DNA from: Pseudorhodobacter sp. PARRP1
GTDB lineage: Bacteria; Pseudomonadota; Alphaproteobacteria; Rhodobacterales; Rhodobacteraceae
Reading direction: 5' to 3'
NCBI GenBank assembly: GCA_002256245.1
Contig: NKIU01000011.1
Location: 41,808-105,807 of the forward strand
DNA: 64,000 nt
The notes below the pieces were generated by a model that was not told where the DNA came from, searched no databases, and saw only the letters and a list, made by a program, of their open reading frames with translations. Positions 19,585 through 29,076 of the stretch are shown here, piece by piece; position 1 is the first letter of the stretch; each line of letters opens with the position of its first letter. A program made the position numbers and the translations under genes.

Positions 19585-20703
19585 TCAAGTTTCGTTGTTC
19601 GCCCGCGTAAGAACCCGGCCCGAGGCGACTGTCATTTCCACCTGCACCACATCGCCCGGAGCAAGCGCCCGGCCATTTTCAGCATCGGCCTTCAACATCA
19701 GCCGCCCAATGCCATCTGCCTCCAGCACCACCCGGTTCTGATCGCCCAGATAAACCGTATCCAGCACGCGCGCCGAAACCCGCTGACAGCCCGGCTTGGC
19801 GGCATCTGTTGCAAGCCGCAAAGATTCCGGGCGCAGATTGAAGCTGACGCGCGCCGCCGTCTGGCACCAATCCTGTGAGGGCGCGCGCAAGGTCGCCCCA
19901 CCCGCAAAGCGCACCACGACATCCCCCGCCTCACGCCCGACGATCTCACCGTCCAGCATGTTGTTCTCGCCGATGAACGAGGCCACAAACGGCGTTGCGG
20001 GCGCGCGATACAACTCTGACGGGCTGCCGATCTGTTCGATCCGGCCCTTGTTGAACACCGCCACACGGTCTGACAGCATCAGGGCTTCGGATTGATCATG
20101 CGTCACGAACACCATCGTGGTGCCAAGATCGCGATGCAGCGCCTTAAGTTCAGTCTGCAAATGCTCGCGCAGGTTCTTATCCAGCGCGCCCAAAGGTTCA
20201 TCCAGCACGATCAGCTTCGGCTTGAAAATGATCGCCCGTGCCAAGGCGACGCGCTGTTGCTGGCCGCCCGAAAGCTGGATCGGGCGGCGATCGCCCATCG
20301 CCCCCAGATGCACCTGCTCTAGCGCCGCCCCCACACGCCGGGTGATTTCATCCCGCGCCACACCCCGCACCTTCAGCGGGAACGAAAGGTTTTCCCGCAC
20401 CGTCATATGCGGAAACAGCGCGTAATTCTGAAACACCACTCCGATGTTGCGCTTGTGCGCGGGCAGGCGTTCAATGCGCTGGCCGTCCATCTCGATACTG
20501 CCCGAAGTCGGCGCTTCAAACCCCGCCAGCATCATCAAAGTGGTGGTTTTGCCAGAGCCTGACGGCCCCAGAAAGGTGATAAACTCGCCATTAAGGATAT
20601 CGAGATCCAGCGAGGCGATGGCGGTATAGGTGCCGTAAACCTTCGATACCGCACGCAGGCGCACGATCGGCGTCGCATCGGCTTGGGTGCGGTTTTCGGT
20701 CAT
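19585..20703 (-). CDS. ABC transporter ATP-binding protein, PotA-like
   Basis: [35 protein letters not shown]-terminal TOBE-like region. Confidence 0.92.
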   Translation of the reverse strand: MTENRTQADATPIVRLRAVSKVYGTYTAIASLDLDILNGEFITFLGPSGSGKTTTLMMLAGFEAPTSGSIEMDGQRIERLPAHKRNIGVVFQNYALFPHMTVRENLSFPLKVRGVARDEITRRVGAALEQVHLGAMGDRRPIQLSGGQQQRVALARAIIFKPKLIVLDEPLGALDKNLREHLQTELKALHRDLGTTMVFVTHDQSEALMLSDRVAVFNKGRIEQIGSPSELYRAPATPFVASFIGENNMLDGEIVGREAGDVVVRFAGGATLRAPSQDWCQTAARVSFNLRPESLRLATDAAKPGCQRVSARVLDTVYLGDQNRVVLEADGIGRLMLKADAENGRALAPGDVVQVEMTVASGRVLTRANNET

Positions 20704-21095
20704 GCTGTACCCGCCCCGGCGCTGTCTACTTCGGCAAACACCTCACGCGCCAACCGGAACGCCTCAACCCCGGCAGGAATGCCTGCGTAGATCGACAATT
20801 GGATCAAAGTATCCTTGATCTCGTCCTTGGTGCAGCCGTTGGTCAAAGCGCCCTTCAGATGCAGCTTGAACTCGTGCCCCCGGTTCAGAGTGCCCAGCAT
20901 CACTAGATTGAGCAGGCTTTTATCCCGCCGCGACAATGCCGCACGCCCCCAGCCTGCCCCCCAGCAATATTCCGTCACCAGCTGCTGAAAATCGCGGTTG
21001 AAATCATCCGCCGCCTCAAGCGATTTTTCGACATAGGCGGCACCCAGCACCGCCTTACGGATCTCCAGGCCCTTTTCAAACATTACGTCCGACAT
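20700..21095 (-). CDS. Carboxymuconolactone decarboxylase family protein
   Basis: FQQLVTEYCWGAGWGRAALSRRDKSLLNLVMLGTLNRGHEFKLHLKGALTNGCTKDEIKD. Confidence 0.88.
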   Translation of the reverse strand: MSDVMFEKGLEIRKAVLGAAYVEKSLEAADDFNRDFQQLVTEYCWGAGWGRAALSRRDKSLLNLVMLGTLNRGHEFKLHLKGALTNGCTKDEIKDTLIQLSIYAGIPAGVEAFRLAREVFAEVDSAGAGTA

Positions 21096-22009
21096 CAGAG
21101 CCCCTTTTCCGCTATCACCGGATTGGTCAGAATCCCAATCCCCGGAATTTCCACCGTGATCAGATCACCGTCTTTCAGAAACAGCGGCGGCTTGCGCTTG
21201 AAACCAACCCCGGCGGGTGTGCCGGTAGGGATCAGATCGCCGGGTTCCAGATCAATGAAATCGGCGATATGCTCCAGAATGGTCGGGATATCGTAGATCA
21301 TCGTGCTGGTATTGGCGCGCTGCTCGACACGACCATTCAACGTGGTGATGATCTCAAGGTTATGCGGATCGGCAATTTCATCCGCCGTAACAATCATCGG
21401 GCCAAACGGGCCAGAGTGGCGGAAGTTCTTGCCCGCAGTGTATTGCGTCACCCGGAACTGATAGTCGCGCACCGTCACATCGTTGAAGATCGAATAGCCG
21501 AACACATAATCCATCGCCTCGGCCTGCCCGATACGGCGGCCCTTGCTGTGCTTGCCGATGATGATCGCCAATTCACCTTCCCAATCCAGATTGTCCGAGA
21601 CCGCAGGCACCACAATCGGCGCGCCATCAGCAACCAACGTGGCCGCAAAGCGCGCAAAAATGATTGGGATCGGCGAGATTTCCAGACCCGCCTCTTTGGC
21701 ATGTTCGGCATAGTTGCGCGCCACACAGATGATCTTCGGCGGCCGCGCAATCGGCGGCAGCAGCGTGGCGCCATCCAGCGGAATGCTCAGCTCGGCAGGC
21801 GCATCCGCCGCCAAATCGACGACACGCCGCAGCGAAGACTCCAGCGCCTCAATATCATCAAAGAACGCTTCAATCCGCTCGGGCAGCAGTTGGATCATTG
21901 CATCTTTGGCCTGAAACGCGGCAGATGCGCGGGCCAGATCGACGATACGGGTGCCGACGATGGCACCAAAACGGGGTTTGTCAGCGGCGCTGTAGCTTAC
22001 GAGTTTCAT
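21095..22009 (-). CDS. FAH family protein
   Basis: IICVARNYAEHAKEAG; DWEGELAIIIGKHSKG; GDLIPTGTPAGVGFKRKPP. Confidence 0.9.
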   Translation of the reverse strand: MKLVSYSAADKPRFGAIVGTRIVDLARASAAFQAKDAMIQLLPERIEAFFDDIEALESSLRRVVDLAADAPAELSIPLDGATLLPPIARPPKIICVARNYAEHAKEAGLEISPIPIIFARFAATLVADGAPIVVPAVSDNLDWEGELAIIIGKHSKGRRIGQAEAMDYVFGYSIFNDVTVRDYQFRVTQYTAGKNFRHSGPFGPMIVTADEIADPHNLEIITTLNGRVEQRANTSTMIYDIPTILEHIADFIDLEPGDLIPTGTPAGVGFKRKPPLFLKDGDLITVEIPGIGILTNPVIAEKGL

Positions 22010-22128
22010 ATTTTATCCGATATTCGTGTTTTTGTGTGCGATTTTAGAACAAACCTTCATCTAAGGGACTCGAATTTGCCCCTAAAACGCGCTACTTGCA
22101 AAAGAGGCGATAAAGGCGAGGGCGGAAC

Positions 22129-22830
22129 ATGGCGGAAATATCCCTGACCGGAGATCAGATGCTGACGGCGCTTGAGATCGTCGCCAAAGAAGGCCCGATC
22201 TCGGTGTCCGAGGTTGCCCGCGCGGGCGATATGAACCGCACCGTGGCGCATCGTCTGCTCGCAACCCTTGCCCAGCGGGGCTATATCCGGCGCAATGCTG
22301 ATGGCTTCGTGGTTGGCCCTGCCGTGATCCATCTGGCGCAAAAGGCCGATATGGGTCTGCGCAGCATCGCTTTGCCCATCATGCGCGCGCTGTCCGGCAA
22401 GATCGGTGAAACCGTGGTGCTGCATGGCATCAACAACCATGAAGCCATCGTGATTGACCAAACTTTGGGCGAGCAGAATCTTGTCCGCGTCGAACACACC
22501 CCCGGCTCGCGCCATCCGCTTTATGTCGGCGCAAGCGGTTGGGCGCTGCTGGCGTGGCAATCTGAAAAGTTGATCGCGCGGGCGACCAAAGCGGCGGATG
22601 CCACGATGATCGCCGCGCGTATCCAAGATGTGCGCGCGCAGGGTTACGCCATTTCGCATGACGAGTTGCAACAAGGCGCGCATGGCATCGCCGCGCCGAT
22701 CCTTCTGGCCGATGGCACCTGCAATTTCAGTCTGGCCATTCTGGTGCCTGGCATCCGCGCGGGCATGTTGCCCAGCCTGCTGCCGAACCTTCAGAATGCG
22801 GCCTTGGAAATTGCAGCTCATCTGCATTAA
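22129..22830 (+). CDS. IclR family transcriptional regulator
   Basis: ALEIVAKEGPISVSEVARAGDMNRTVAHRLLATLAQRGYI. Confidence 0.87.
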   Translation: MAEISLTGDQMLTALEIVAKEGPISVSEVARAGDMNRTVAHRLLATLAQRGYIRRNADGFVVGPAVIHLAQKADMGLRSIALPIMRALSGKIGETVVLHGINNHEAIVIDQTLGEQNLVRVEHTPGSRHPLYVGASGWALLAWQSEKLIARATKAADATMIAARIQDVRAQGYAISHDELQQGAHGIAAPILLADGTCNFSLAILVPGIRAGMLPSLLPNLQNAALEIAAHLH

Positions 22831-22835
22831 CCCCT

Positions 22836-23411
22836 TTAGCCCTGCAGCGTGACGCGGGCGGCTTTCGCAGCCGCTTCGCGCTTTTCCACAAAAGCTTCAA
22901 AATCCAGCGCCATCAGGTCGATTTCCTGAATAGGGCCATAGGCGCGGGCAATGCCATCCCAACCGATGGTGTCGATGCCCCAATAGAATTCCAGCAGAAT
23001 GCCATCGGGATCGCGGGCATAGAACCGCGGCTGGTTGCCCGGCCCGCCGATGCGGCAGTTGACAATCGGCACACCGCCATCGCGCATCTGTACATAAAGC
23101 CCCTTCAGATCTTCCGGCGAGGATAGCTCAAACGCAATGTGATGGGTGCCGATGACAGGGTGCGAGGCATCGGGCGCATCGGGGGAAAGCACGTCCTTAC
23201 GCATCCGAAAGATCGACAATTCGTGATGCGTGGTGTCGCAGCGCACAAAGGCACCAGCTGCCACCATCACGCCATGACCGATCTTTTCTTCAGGATATTC
23301 AAACTTTTCGGTCAACCGCATCCCAAGATACCGCTCGTAGAACGCGATCGAACGGTCAATGTCCTTGACCGTAATGCCAACATGCCCAAGGCGCGCAACG
23401 CTGATTTTCAT
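22836..23411 (-). CDS. VOC (glyoxalase/bleomycin-resistance) family protein
   Basis: RLGHVGITVKDIDRSIAFYERYLGMRL; FYARDPDGILLEFY. Confidence 0.85.
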   Translation of the reverse strand: MKISVARLGHVGITVKDIDRSIAFYERYLGMRLTEKFEYPEEKIGHGVMVAAGAFVRCDTTHHELSIFRMRKDVLSPDAPDASHPVIGTHHIAFELSSPEDLKGLYVQMRDGGVPIVNCRIGGPGNQPRFYARDPDGILLEFYWGIDTIGWDGIARAYGPIQEIDLMALDFEAFVEKREAAAKAARVTLQG

Positions 23412-23539
23412 GGTTTTCCTTATGGTCGATTATCGAACATGAAGTTCTATATACGAACGATACGGAGAATGACTGATTCCGGCAAGATATATTTTATGTG
23501 TTCAGCACTTTTTGCTGAGGTATACCGGAAGCGGTGAAT

Positions 23540-24078
23540 ATTCGGGGCGCGCGGGGGTGAACACGTCGATGTTGATGACTTCTTCGTCGCCAACCACCAC
23601 GGCGTGATGCATCACCCCGAAGGCACCACGACAATCCCGCCGGGACCAAGCCGCGTCACCGTATCGCCGATGTGAAAATCGACCTGCCCCGAGACGATGT
23701 AAGCGATCTGCTCGTTGTCATGCTTGTGCGGCTTCGGCTCATGCTGGGGTTGCAAGCGGTGCAGCGCAATCGTGGCGCCCTGCCCCGAGAATGCCTTTTG
23801 CTCGACCGCGGCATATCGGCAAAGCGTTTGCGCGCATCAGCGGCCCGCCCGATCAGATCAGCGGCATCGACACCCTTCGCGCTGCAATAACCCTCCAGAT
23901 CGGCCACAGCGCTGGAAATCACGGCGTCAGATTCATTAATCGATTTGCCCACCACCGCCCCCGCCCCGGCCAAAATGGCGCTGCGAATGCCGCCTGCGTC
24001 GATCAGATGTTCGCCCGCCGCCGCGATCGCCGGGTTTTTCAGCCGCAACCGCCCGATCTGAACCTCCAGCCGTGCCAT
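23540..24078 (-). pseudogene. Deletion-collapsed remnant: dihydroorotate dehydrogenase-like 5' and 3' ends fused to a frameshifted cupin
   Basis: MARLEVQIGRLRLKNPAIAAAGEHLIDA...GKSINESDA then ADLEGYCSAKGVDAADLIGRAADARKRFADMP, then out-of-frame VEQKAFSGQGATIALHRLQPQHEPKPHKHDNEQIAYIVSGQVDFH; matches parts of the 41835-42911 and 44567-44914 genes. Confidence 0.85.
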
Positions 24079-24081
24079 ACC

Positions 24082-25455
24082 TCACGCCGCCTGAATTTCG
24101 TGCCAGACCTGATCCAGCGCCGCCTTGATCGCTGCTAAAATCACCTCCACCTCCTCGGCCTCAATGATCAGCGGCGGCGCACACAGCAGGGTTTCGCCCA
24201 AAGCCCGCAATAACACGCCGCGCGCTTTCAACGCCTCAGCCACCCGCGCGGCCACCTTGACCTCTGGCGGATAGGCGGTTTTCGCGGCCTTATCCGCCAC
24301 CAGTTCCAGCGCCGCCATCATGCCAATACCGCGCGCCTCTCCTACCAGCGGATGGCTGGCAAGTGCTTGGAACCCGGCCTGAAGCTGCACACCCAAGCGC
24401 TTCGCCCGCGCAACCACCTCAATCTCGTCATAAATTGCCAGCGTTTCCAGCGCGACCGCCGCCCCAACCGGATGGCCGCCATAGGTATAGCCATGGCCAA
24501 ACCCGCCCAAAGTATGGCTTTGATCCGCAATCACCTGATAGATTGCATCGCTGAGCAACACCGCCGAGATCGGAAAATACGCCGATGATAACCCCTTGGC
24601 GCACACCAGCATGTCCGGCTTGATACCAAAGGCATCGCAACCCCAGTAATGCCCGGTGCGGCCAAAGCCACAGATCACCTCATCCGCCACCATCAGCACA
24701 TCGTATTTGCGCAAAATTGGTCGGATCAGATCGAAATAGCCCGCAGGCGGCACGATCACCCCGCCGGTTCCCATCACCGGCTCGGCAAAGAACGCGCCCA
24801 CCGTATCCGGGCCTTCGCGCAGAATGGTCGCCTCCAACTCTGCCGCAAGGCGTTCAGCAAAGGCCGCCTCAGTCTCGCCCTCCAAGGCGAAACGGTAATG
24901 ATGCGGGCAGCTGACATGCACGAAACCGGGCAACGGCAGCCCCCAGCCTTTGTGCATATTCGGCAGCCCCGTCAGACTGGCCGAGCCAATCGTGGTGCCG
25001 TGATAGGCCCGCATCCGCCCGATGATCTTGCTCTTTTCAGGCTTGCCGATGGCGGCATGATAATACCAAACCAGCTTGATCGCCGTATCCACGCCTTCAG
25101 AACCCGAGCTTTGAAACATCGCCTTCGTCAGCCCAGCGGGCGCCCGCGCCACCAAAGCCTCGGCCAGATTGATCGACGGCTCGGTGCCGCGATGAGCAAA
25201 GATTTGCTGATAGGGCAGTTCCAGCATCTGCCGATGCGCCGCATCCGCCAGCCTGCGATTGGAAAACCCAAGGCTCGCGCACCACAGCCCGGACATGCCT
25301 TCAATATACCGGCTGCCGTCGAGATCATGCACATAAATCCCCTCGCCGCGCGTGATGATCTGCGGACCCGTGGCTTCATGCAGACGCCCGTTGGTTTGGG
25401 GATGCAGGTGAAATTCAACATCACGGGAATAGGGAGAGTTGGGCAGAACGGTCAT
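24082..25455 (-). CDS. Aminotransferase class III
   Basis: MVADEVICGFGRTGHYWGCD; HGYTYGGHPVGAAVALE; internal Met MTVLPNSPYSRD used as start. Confidence 0.88.
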   Translation of the reverse strand: MTVLPNSPYSRDVEFHLHPQTNGRLHEATGPQIITRGEGIYVHDLDGSRYIEGMSGLWCASLGFSNRRLADAAHRQMLELPYQQIFAHRGTEPSINLAEALVARAPAGLTKAMFQSSGSEGVDTAIKLVWYYHAAIGKPEKSKIIGRMRAYHGTTIGSASLTGLPNMHKGWGLPLPGFVHVSCPHHYRFALEGETEAAFAERLAAELEATILREGPDTVGAFFAEPVMGTGGVIVPPAGYFDLIRPILRKYDVLMVADEVICGFGRTGHYWGCDAFGIKPDMLVCAKGLSSAYFPISAVLLSDAIYQVIADQSHTLGGFGHGYTYGGHPVGAAVALETLAIYDEIEVVARAKRLGVQLQAGFQALASHPLVGEARGIGMMAALELVADKAAKTAYPPEVKVAARVAEALKARGVLLRALGETLLCAPPLIIEAEEVEVILAAIKAALDQVWHEIQAA

Positions 25456-25484
25456 GCGAATCTTGATCCTTTCGTATCTTAGAA

Positions 25485-25499
25485 TAAAACACTGTTTTA
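25485..25499. promoter_or_regulatory. Palindromic operator candidate TAAAACA-C-TGTTTTA
   Basis: Perfect 7+1+7 palindrome between divergent aminotransferase and IclR genes. Confidence 0.5.
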
Positions 25500-25610
25500 A
25501 CCTATAGAACGATTTCCTTCTGTCAACACTTTCGTTTTCGCTTGCCATTCGCTGCCCGATCACGGTTTGATAGACCCTTGAGGTGCAATGATTTGAACGA
25601 GCAAAGCAGA

Positions 25611-26402
25611 ATGAGCCAAGACACGCAGAAGGCAGATACAGGCGTCAGGGCGGTGCATTTGGCCTTCGACGTTCTTGAGGCCGTTGCAAGTGAGCAGGGC
25701 GAAGTTGGCGTGTCCGAATTGGCGCTGCGGATTGGCACCACCAAGGGCACGGTGTTTCGCCACCTGCAAACGCTGGTAGATCGCGGATATCTTTCGCAAA
25801 ACCCCACAAATGCGCGCTACAGGCTTGGGGTGCGGGCGCATCTATTGGGGCAGGCCTCGTCTGGGCGGATCGACCTTTTGCAAGCAGCGGAAACCCCGAT
25901 GCGGGCCTTGCGGGAGGAGACGGGATCAACCGTTGTCGTCTCGGCTGTCTCAACGCGGGGGGTGACGGTTCTGGCGACGGTTCTGGGCAAATCCGCCTTG
26001 GAAATTGGCGTGCGGCCGGGCAGCGAACTTGATCTGCATTGCAGCGCTCAGGGGAAAGTTGCGACGGCTTTCGGCCCTCCGGCTTTGCTGCTGCGCTTGC
26101 GCCGATCAGAGTTGGAACGCAAAACCCCGATGACCTGCACGGATATTGCGCTGTTGGAACAAGCCTTCGAGGCCTGTCGCCGCAATGGCTATGCGACCGC
26201 TTGCGATGAAGAAACCATCGGCATCAACGCGCTTGCCGCACCTTTGCTGAATGAGACGGGGCTTGGCATTGGCACCGTGGCTATCGTCGGATCTATTCAA
26301 CATATCGCGCAAACTCCGACCCAAACGCAGATTGACGCCGTGTTGCGCACCGCACGGGCGATCTCGCATAATCTGGGGTTTTCGGGGAAAATCCCGGCTT
26401 AA
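25611..26402 (+). CDS. IclR family transcriptional regulator
   Basis: LAFDVLEAVASEQGEVGVSELALRIGTTKGTVFRHLQTLVDRGYL. Confidence 0.88.
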   Translation: MSQDTQKADTGVRAVHLAFDVLEAVASEQGEVGVSELALRIGTTKGTVFRHLQTLVDRGYLSQNPTNARYRLGVRAHLLGQASSGRIDLLQAAETPMRALREETGSTVVVSAVSTRGVTVLATVLGKSALEIGVRPGSELDLHCSAQGKVATAFGPPALLLRLRRSELERKTPMTCTDIALLEQAFEACRRNGYATACDEETIGINALAAPLLNETGLGIGTVAIVGSIQHIAQTPTQTQIDAVLRTARAISHNLGFSGKIPA

Positions 26403-26544
26403 CCAGCGTATTGATCAGACTTGTTTTGGCAACAGTACCTTTGGTCAAGCTGATGTTGGTTTTCCCACCGAGAAACTGTCTGTAGGTTGTGGTTTGAGAA
26501 CTCATTGCAGCGCATCAGCACAAATCCCGCGTACAGCAAAAATG

Positions 26545-27006
26545 TTACGCCTTGAGTTGCGAAAGCGCATCCAGCAGATTGATCAGTTCCTCGATCCGAT
26601 CCTTGCCAAAACGCTGCTCAAGTTCGGCATAAATCCGCGCGCTGTCAGGGCTGACGCGGCGCAACAATTCCATGCCAGCAGGCGCAATTTCCAGCATCAC
26701 CCGGCGGCCATCGCCTGCATCGCGGTCTTTCGAGATCAACCCGCGCTCGGTCATCGCCCGAATCATCCGGGTCAGCGAGGGTGCGAGGATATGGGTACGC
26801 TCGGCCACTTCGGACGCATCCAGCTTGCCCGATTCCGCCAGCACCCGGATAACCCGCCATTGCTGTTCATTGACGCCGTGCTTGTCGAGCATGGGGCGAA
26901 AATGGCTCATCATCGCTTCGCGCGCCCGCAACAGCGAGATCGGCAAAGACCGCCGCGTGGCGCGCGGCGCAAGGCTGTCATCGGGTATATCAGTCGGATT
27001 TTTCAT
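26545..27006 (-). CDS. hpcR: MarR family regulator, HpcR-like (homoprotocatechuate operon)
   Basis: LPISLLRAREAMMSHFRPMLDKHGVNEQQWRVIRVLAESGKLDASEVAERTHILAPSLTRM; divergent from hpa genes. Confidence 0.85.
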   Translation of the reverse strand: MKNPTDIPDDSLAPRATRRSLPISLLRAREAMMSHFRPMLDKHGVNEQQWRVIRVLAESGKLDASEVAERTHILAPSLTRMIRAMTERGLISKDRDAGDGRRVMLEIAPAGMELLRRVSPDSARIYAELEQRFGKDRIEELINLLDALSQLKA

Positions 27007-27062
27007 AATCAGGGGGTGTCACAGAGTTGTCGGCATTTCAAGAAGAGTCGCCCTGAAAAGGA

Positions 27063-27097
27063 TTGACAGGTCCGGTCATTTTCATTAACACGTTAAT
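27063..27097 (+). promoter_or_regulatory. Candidate promoter/operator: TTGACA and overlapping inverted repeat ATTAAC-AC-GTTAAT
   Basis: TTGACA at 27063-27068; 6+2+6 inverted repeat at 27084-27097 upstream of the isomerase gene. Confidence 0.5.
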
Positions 27098-27130
27098 TAT
27101 AAGAGGTCGTAATTACAGAAGGTCTGCACC

Positions 27131-27517
27131 ATGCCGCATCTGACCATCGAGTATTCGGCCAATCTGGACGCCACGGGTGACATCGCGGGGCTGTGCCGCA
27201 GCCTTCATGCGGCAATGCTGGCGAGCGGTTTGTTTGAGTTGGGCGCGATCCGGGTACGGGCATTGCGCAGCACAGATTATGCAGTCGCCGACCTTATGGA
27301 CGAAAACGCTTTCGCCGATCTGCGGCTGCGGATCGGGACCGGGCGCAGCGCTGAAGACAAGGCGCGCGCCGGGACCGCTATTTTCGCTGCTGCGATTGAA
27401 CACTTTGCGGTGCTGTTTGAGGCACCGCATTTTGCGTTGACGCTGGACATCTCTGAACTCGATCCGGCGCTCAGCTGGAAGAAAAACGCCATCCACCCGC
27501 GCTTGCGCGCAAAGTAA
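27131..27517 (+). CDS. hpaF: 5-carboxymethyl-2-hydroxymuconate delta-isomerase
   Basis: MPHLTIEYSANL...; location in hpa cluster. Confidence 0.87.
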   Translation: MPHLTIEYSANLDATGDIAGLCRSLHAAMLASGLFELGAIRVRALRSTDYAVADLMDENAFADLRLRIGTGRSAEDKARAGTAIFAAAIEHFAVLFEAPHFALTLDISELDPALSWKKNAIHPRLRAK

Positions 27518-27526
27518 GAGGCCGAT

Positions 27527-29044
27527 ATGTCCGACCTGAATACCAATCTTTCCAAGGCCGATGGCTATCTCGCGCGGTTTCGCCGCGATGGCGTGTTGAA
27601 CCATATCAATGGCAAGGCCGTGCCGGCGCTGGATGGGGCGACGTTTGAAATCATCTCTCCGGTTGATCTGAAACCACTGGCGCAGGTCGCGCATGGCAAG
27701 GCGGCGGATGTGGCGCAGGCGGCGGCGGCGGCGAAAGCGGCCTTCCCGGCTTGGCGGGCGATGGAGGGAGAGGCTCGCCGCGCGCTGCTGCACCGCATCG
27801 CCGACGCGATAGAGGCGCGGGCCGAGGAGATTGCCTTTGTCGAGGCGATGGATACCGGGCAGTCGATCCGCTTCATGGCGAAAGCCGCGCTGCGCGGGGC
27901 CGAGAATTTCCGCTATTTCGCCGATCTGGCCCCGCAAGCGCGTGACGGGCAAACGCTGCACGCCAAGGGGCAGGTCAACATGACCACGCGCACGCCGATT
28001 GGTCCGGTGGGGATCATCACGCCGTGGAACACGCCGTTCATGCTTTCAACCTGGAAGATTGCGCCGGCCTTGGCGGCAGGCTGCACGGTGGTGCATAAGC
28101 CGGCCGAGTTTTCGCCACTATCGGCGCGGTTGCTGGTCGAGATTGCCGAAGGCGCGGGCCTGCCTGCCGGGGTTTGGAATCTGGTGAATGGTCTGGGCGA
28201 GGATGCGGGGCGGGCGCTGACCGAGCATCCCGACATCAAGGCGATTGGCTTTGTGGGCGAATCCCGCACCGGCAGCATGATCATGAAGCAGGGTGCCGAT
28301 ACTTTGAAGCGGGTGCATTTCGAGTTGGGCGGCAAGAACCCGGTGATCGTGTTCGCCGACGCCGATCTGGAACGTGCCGCCGATGCGGCGGTGTTTATGA
28401 TCTATTCGCTGAACGGCGAGCGTTGCACTTCGTCCAGCCGCCTGCTGGTGGAGGCGCAGGTTTATGAGACGTTTACCAAGATGGTGGCCGAGAAGGCCAA
28501 GCGGATTGTGGTCGGCCATCCGCTTGACCCGGCCACGGTCGTCGGCCCCTTGATCCATCCGGTGCATGAGAAAAAGGTGCTGGAGTATATCGAGATCGGC
28601 AAGGCCGAGGGCGCTGTGGTGGCCGCAGGCGGTTCGAAATTTGCCGGGCCGGGGGGTGGCTGTTACGTCAGCCCGACGCTGTTTGTCGGCGCGCATAACC
28701 AGATGCGGATCGCGCAGGAGGAAATCTTTGGCCCGGTGCTGACTGCGATCCCGTTCAACGACGAGGCCGAGGCTTTGGCGATTGCCAATGACGTACAATA
28801 TGGCCTGACCGGCTATCTGTGGACATCGGATGTCACCCGTGCCTTCCGCTTCACCGATGCGCTGGAAGCCGGGATGATCTGGGTGAACTCTGAAAACGTC
28901 CGGCATTTGCCCTCACCCTTCGGCGGCGTGAAGAATTCCGGCATCGGCCGCGATGGTGCTGAATGGTCCTTCGATTTCTACATGGAAACCAAAAATATCG
29001 CTTTTGCCACCCAAGCCCACGCCATTCCGAAACTTGGCGGCTGA
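27527..29044 (+). CDS. hpaE: 5-carboxymethyl-2-hydroxymuconate semialdehyde dehydrogenase
   Basis: ALDH motifs GIITPWNTPFMLSTWKIAPAL, FELGGKNPVIVF, GERCTSSSRLL; hpa context. Confidence 0.88.
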   Translation: MSDLNTNLSKADGYLARFRRDGVLNHINGKAVPALDGATFEIISPVDLKPLAQVAHGKAADVAQAAAAAKAAFPAWRAMEGEARRALLHRIADAIEARAEEIAFVEAMDTGQSIRFMAKAALRGAENFRYFADLAPQARDGQTLHAKGQVNMTTRTPIGPVGIITPWNTPFMLSTWKIAPALAAGCTVVHKPAEFSPLSARLLVEIAEGAGLPAGVWNLVNGLGEDAGRALTEHPDIKAIGFVGESRTGSMIMKQGADTLKRVHFELGGKNPVIVFADADLERAADAAVFMIYSLNGERCTSSSRLLVEAQVYETFTKMVAEKAKRIVVGHPLDPATVVGPLIHPVHEKKVLEYIEIGKAEGAVVAAGGSKFAGPGGGCYVSPTLFVGAHNQMRIAQEEIFGPVLTAIPFNDEAEALAIANDVQYGLTGYLWTSDVTRAFRFTDALEAGMIWVNSENVRHLPSPFGGVKNSGIGRDGAEWSFDFYMETKNIAFATQAHAIPKLGG

Positions 29045-29076
29045 CACCATATCTTTCACTTCCAGGGAGGAAGCCG

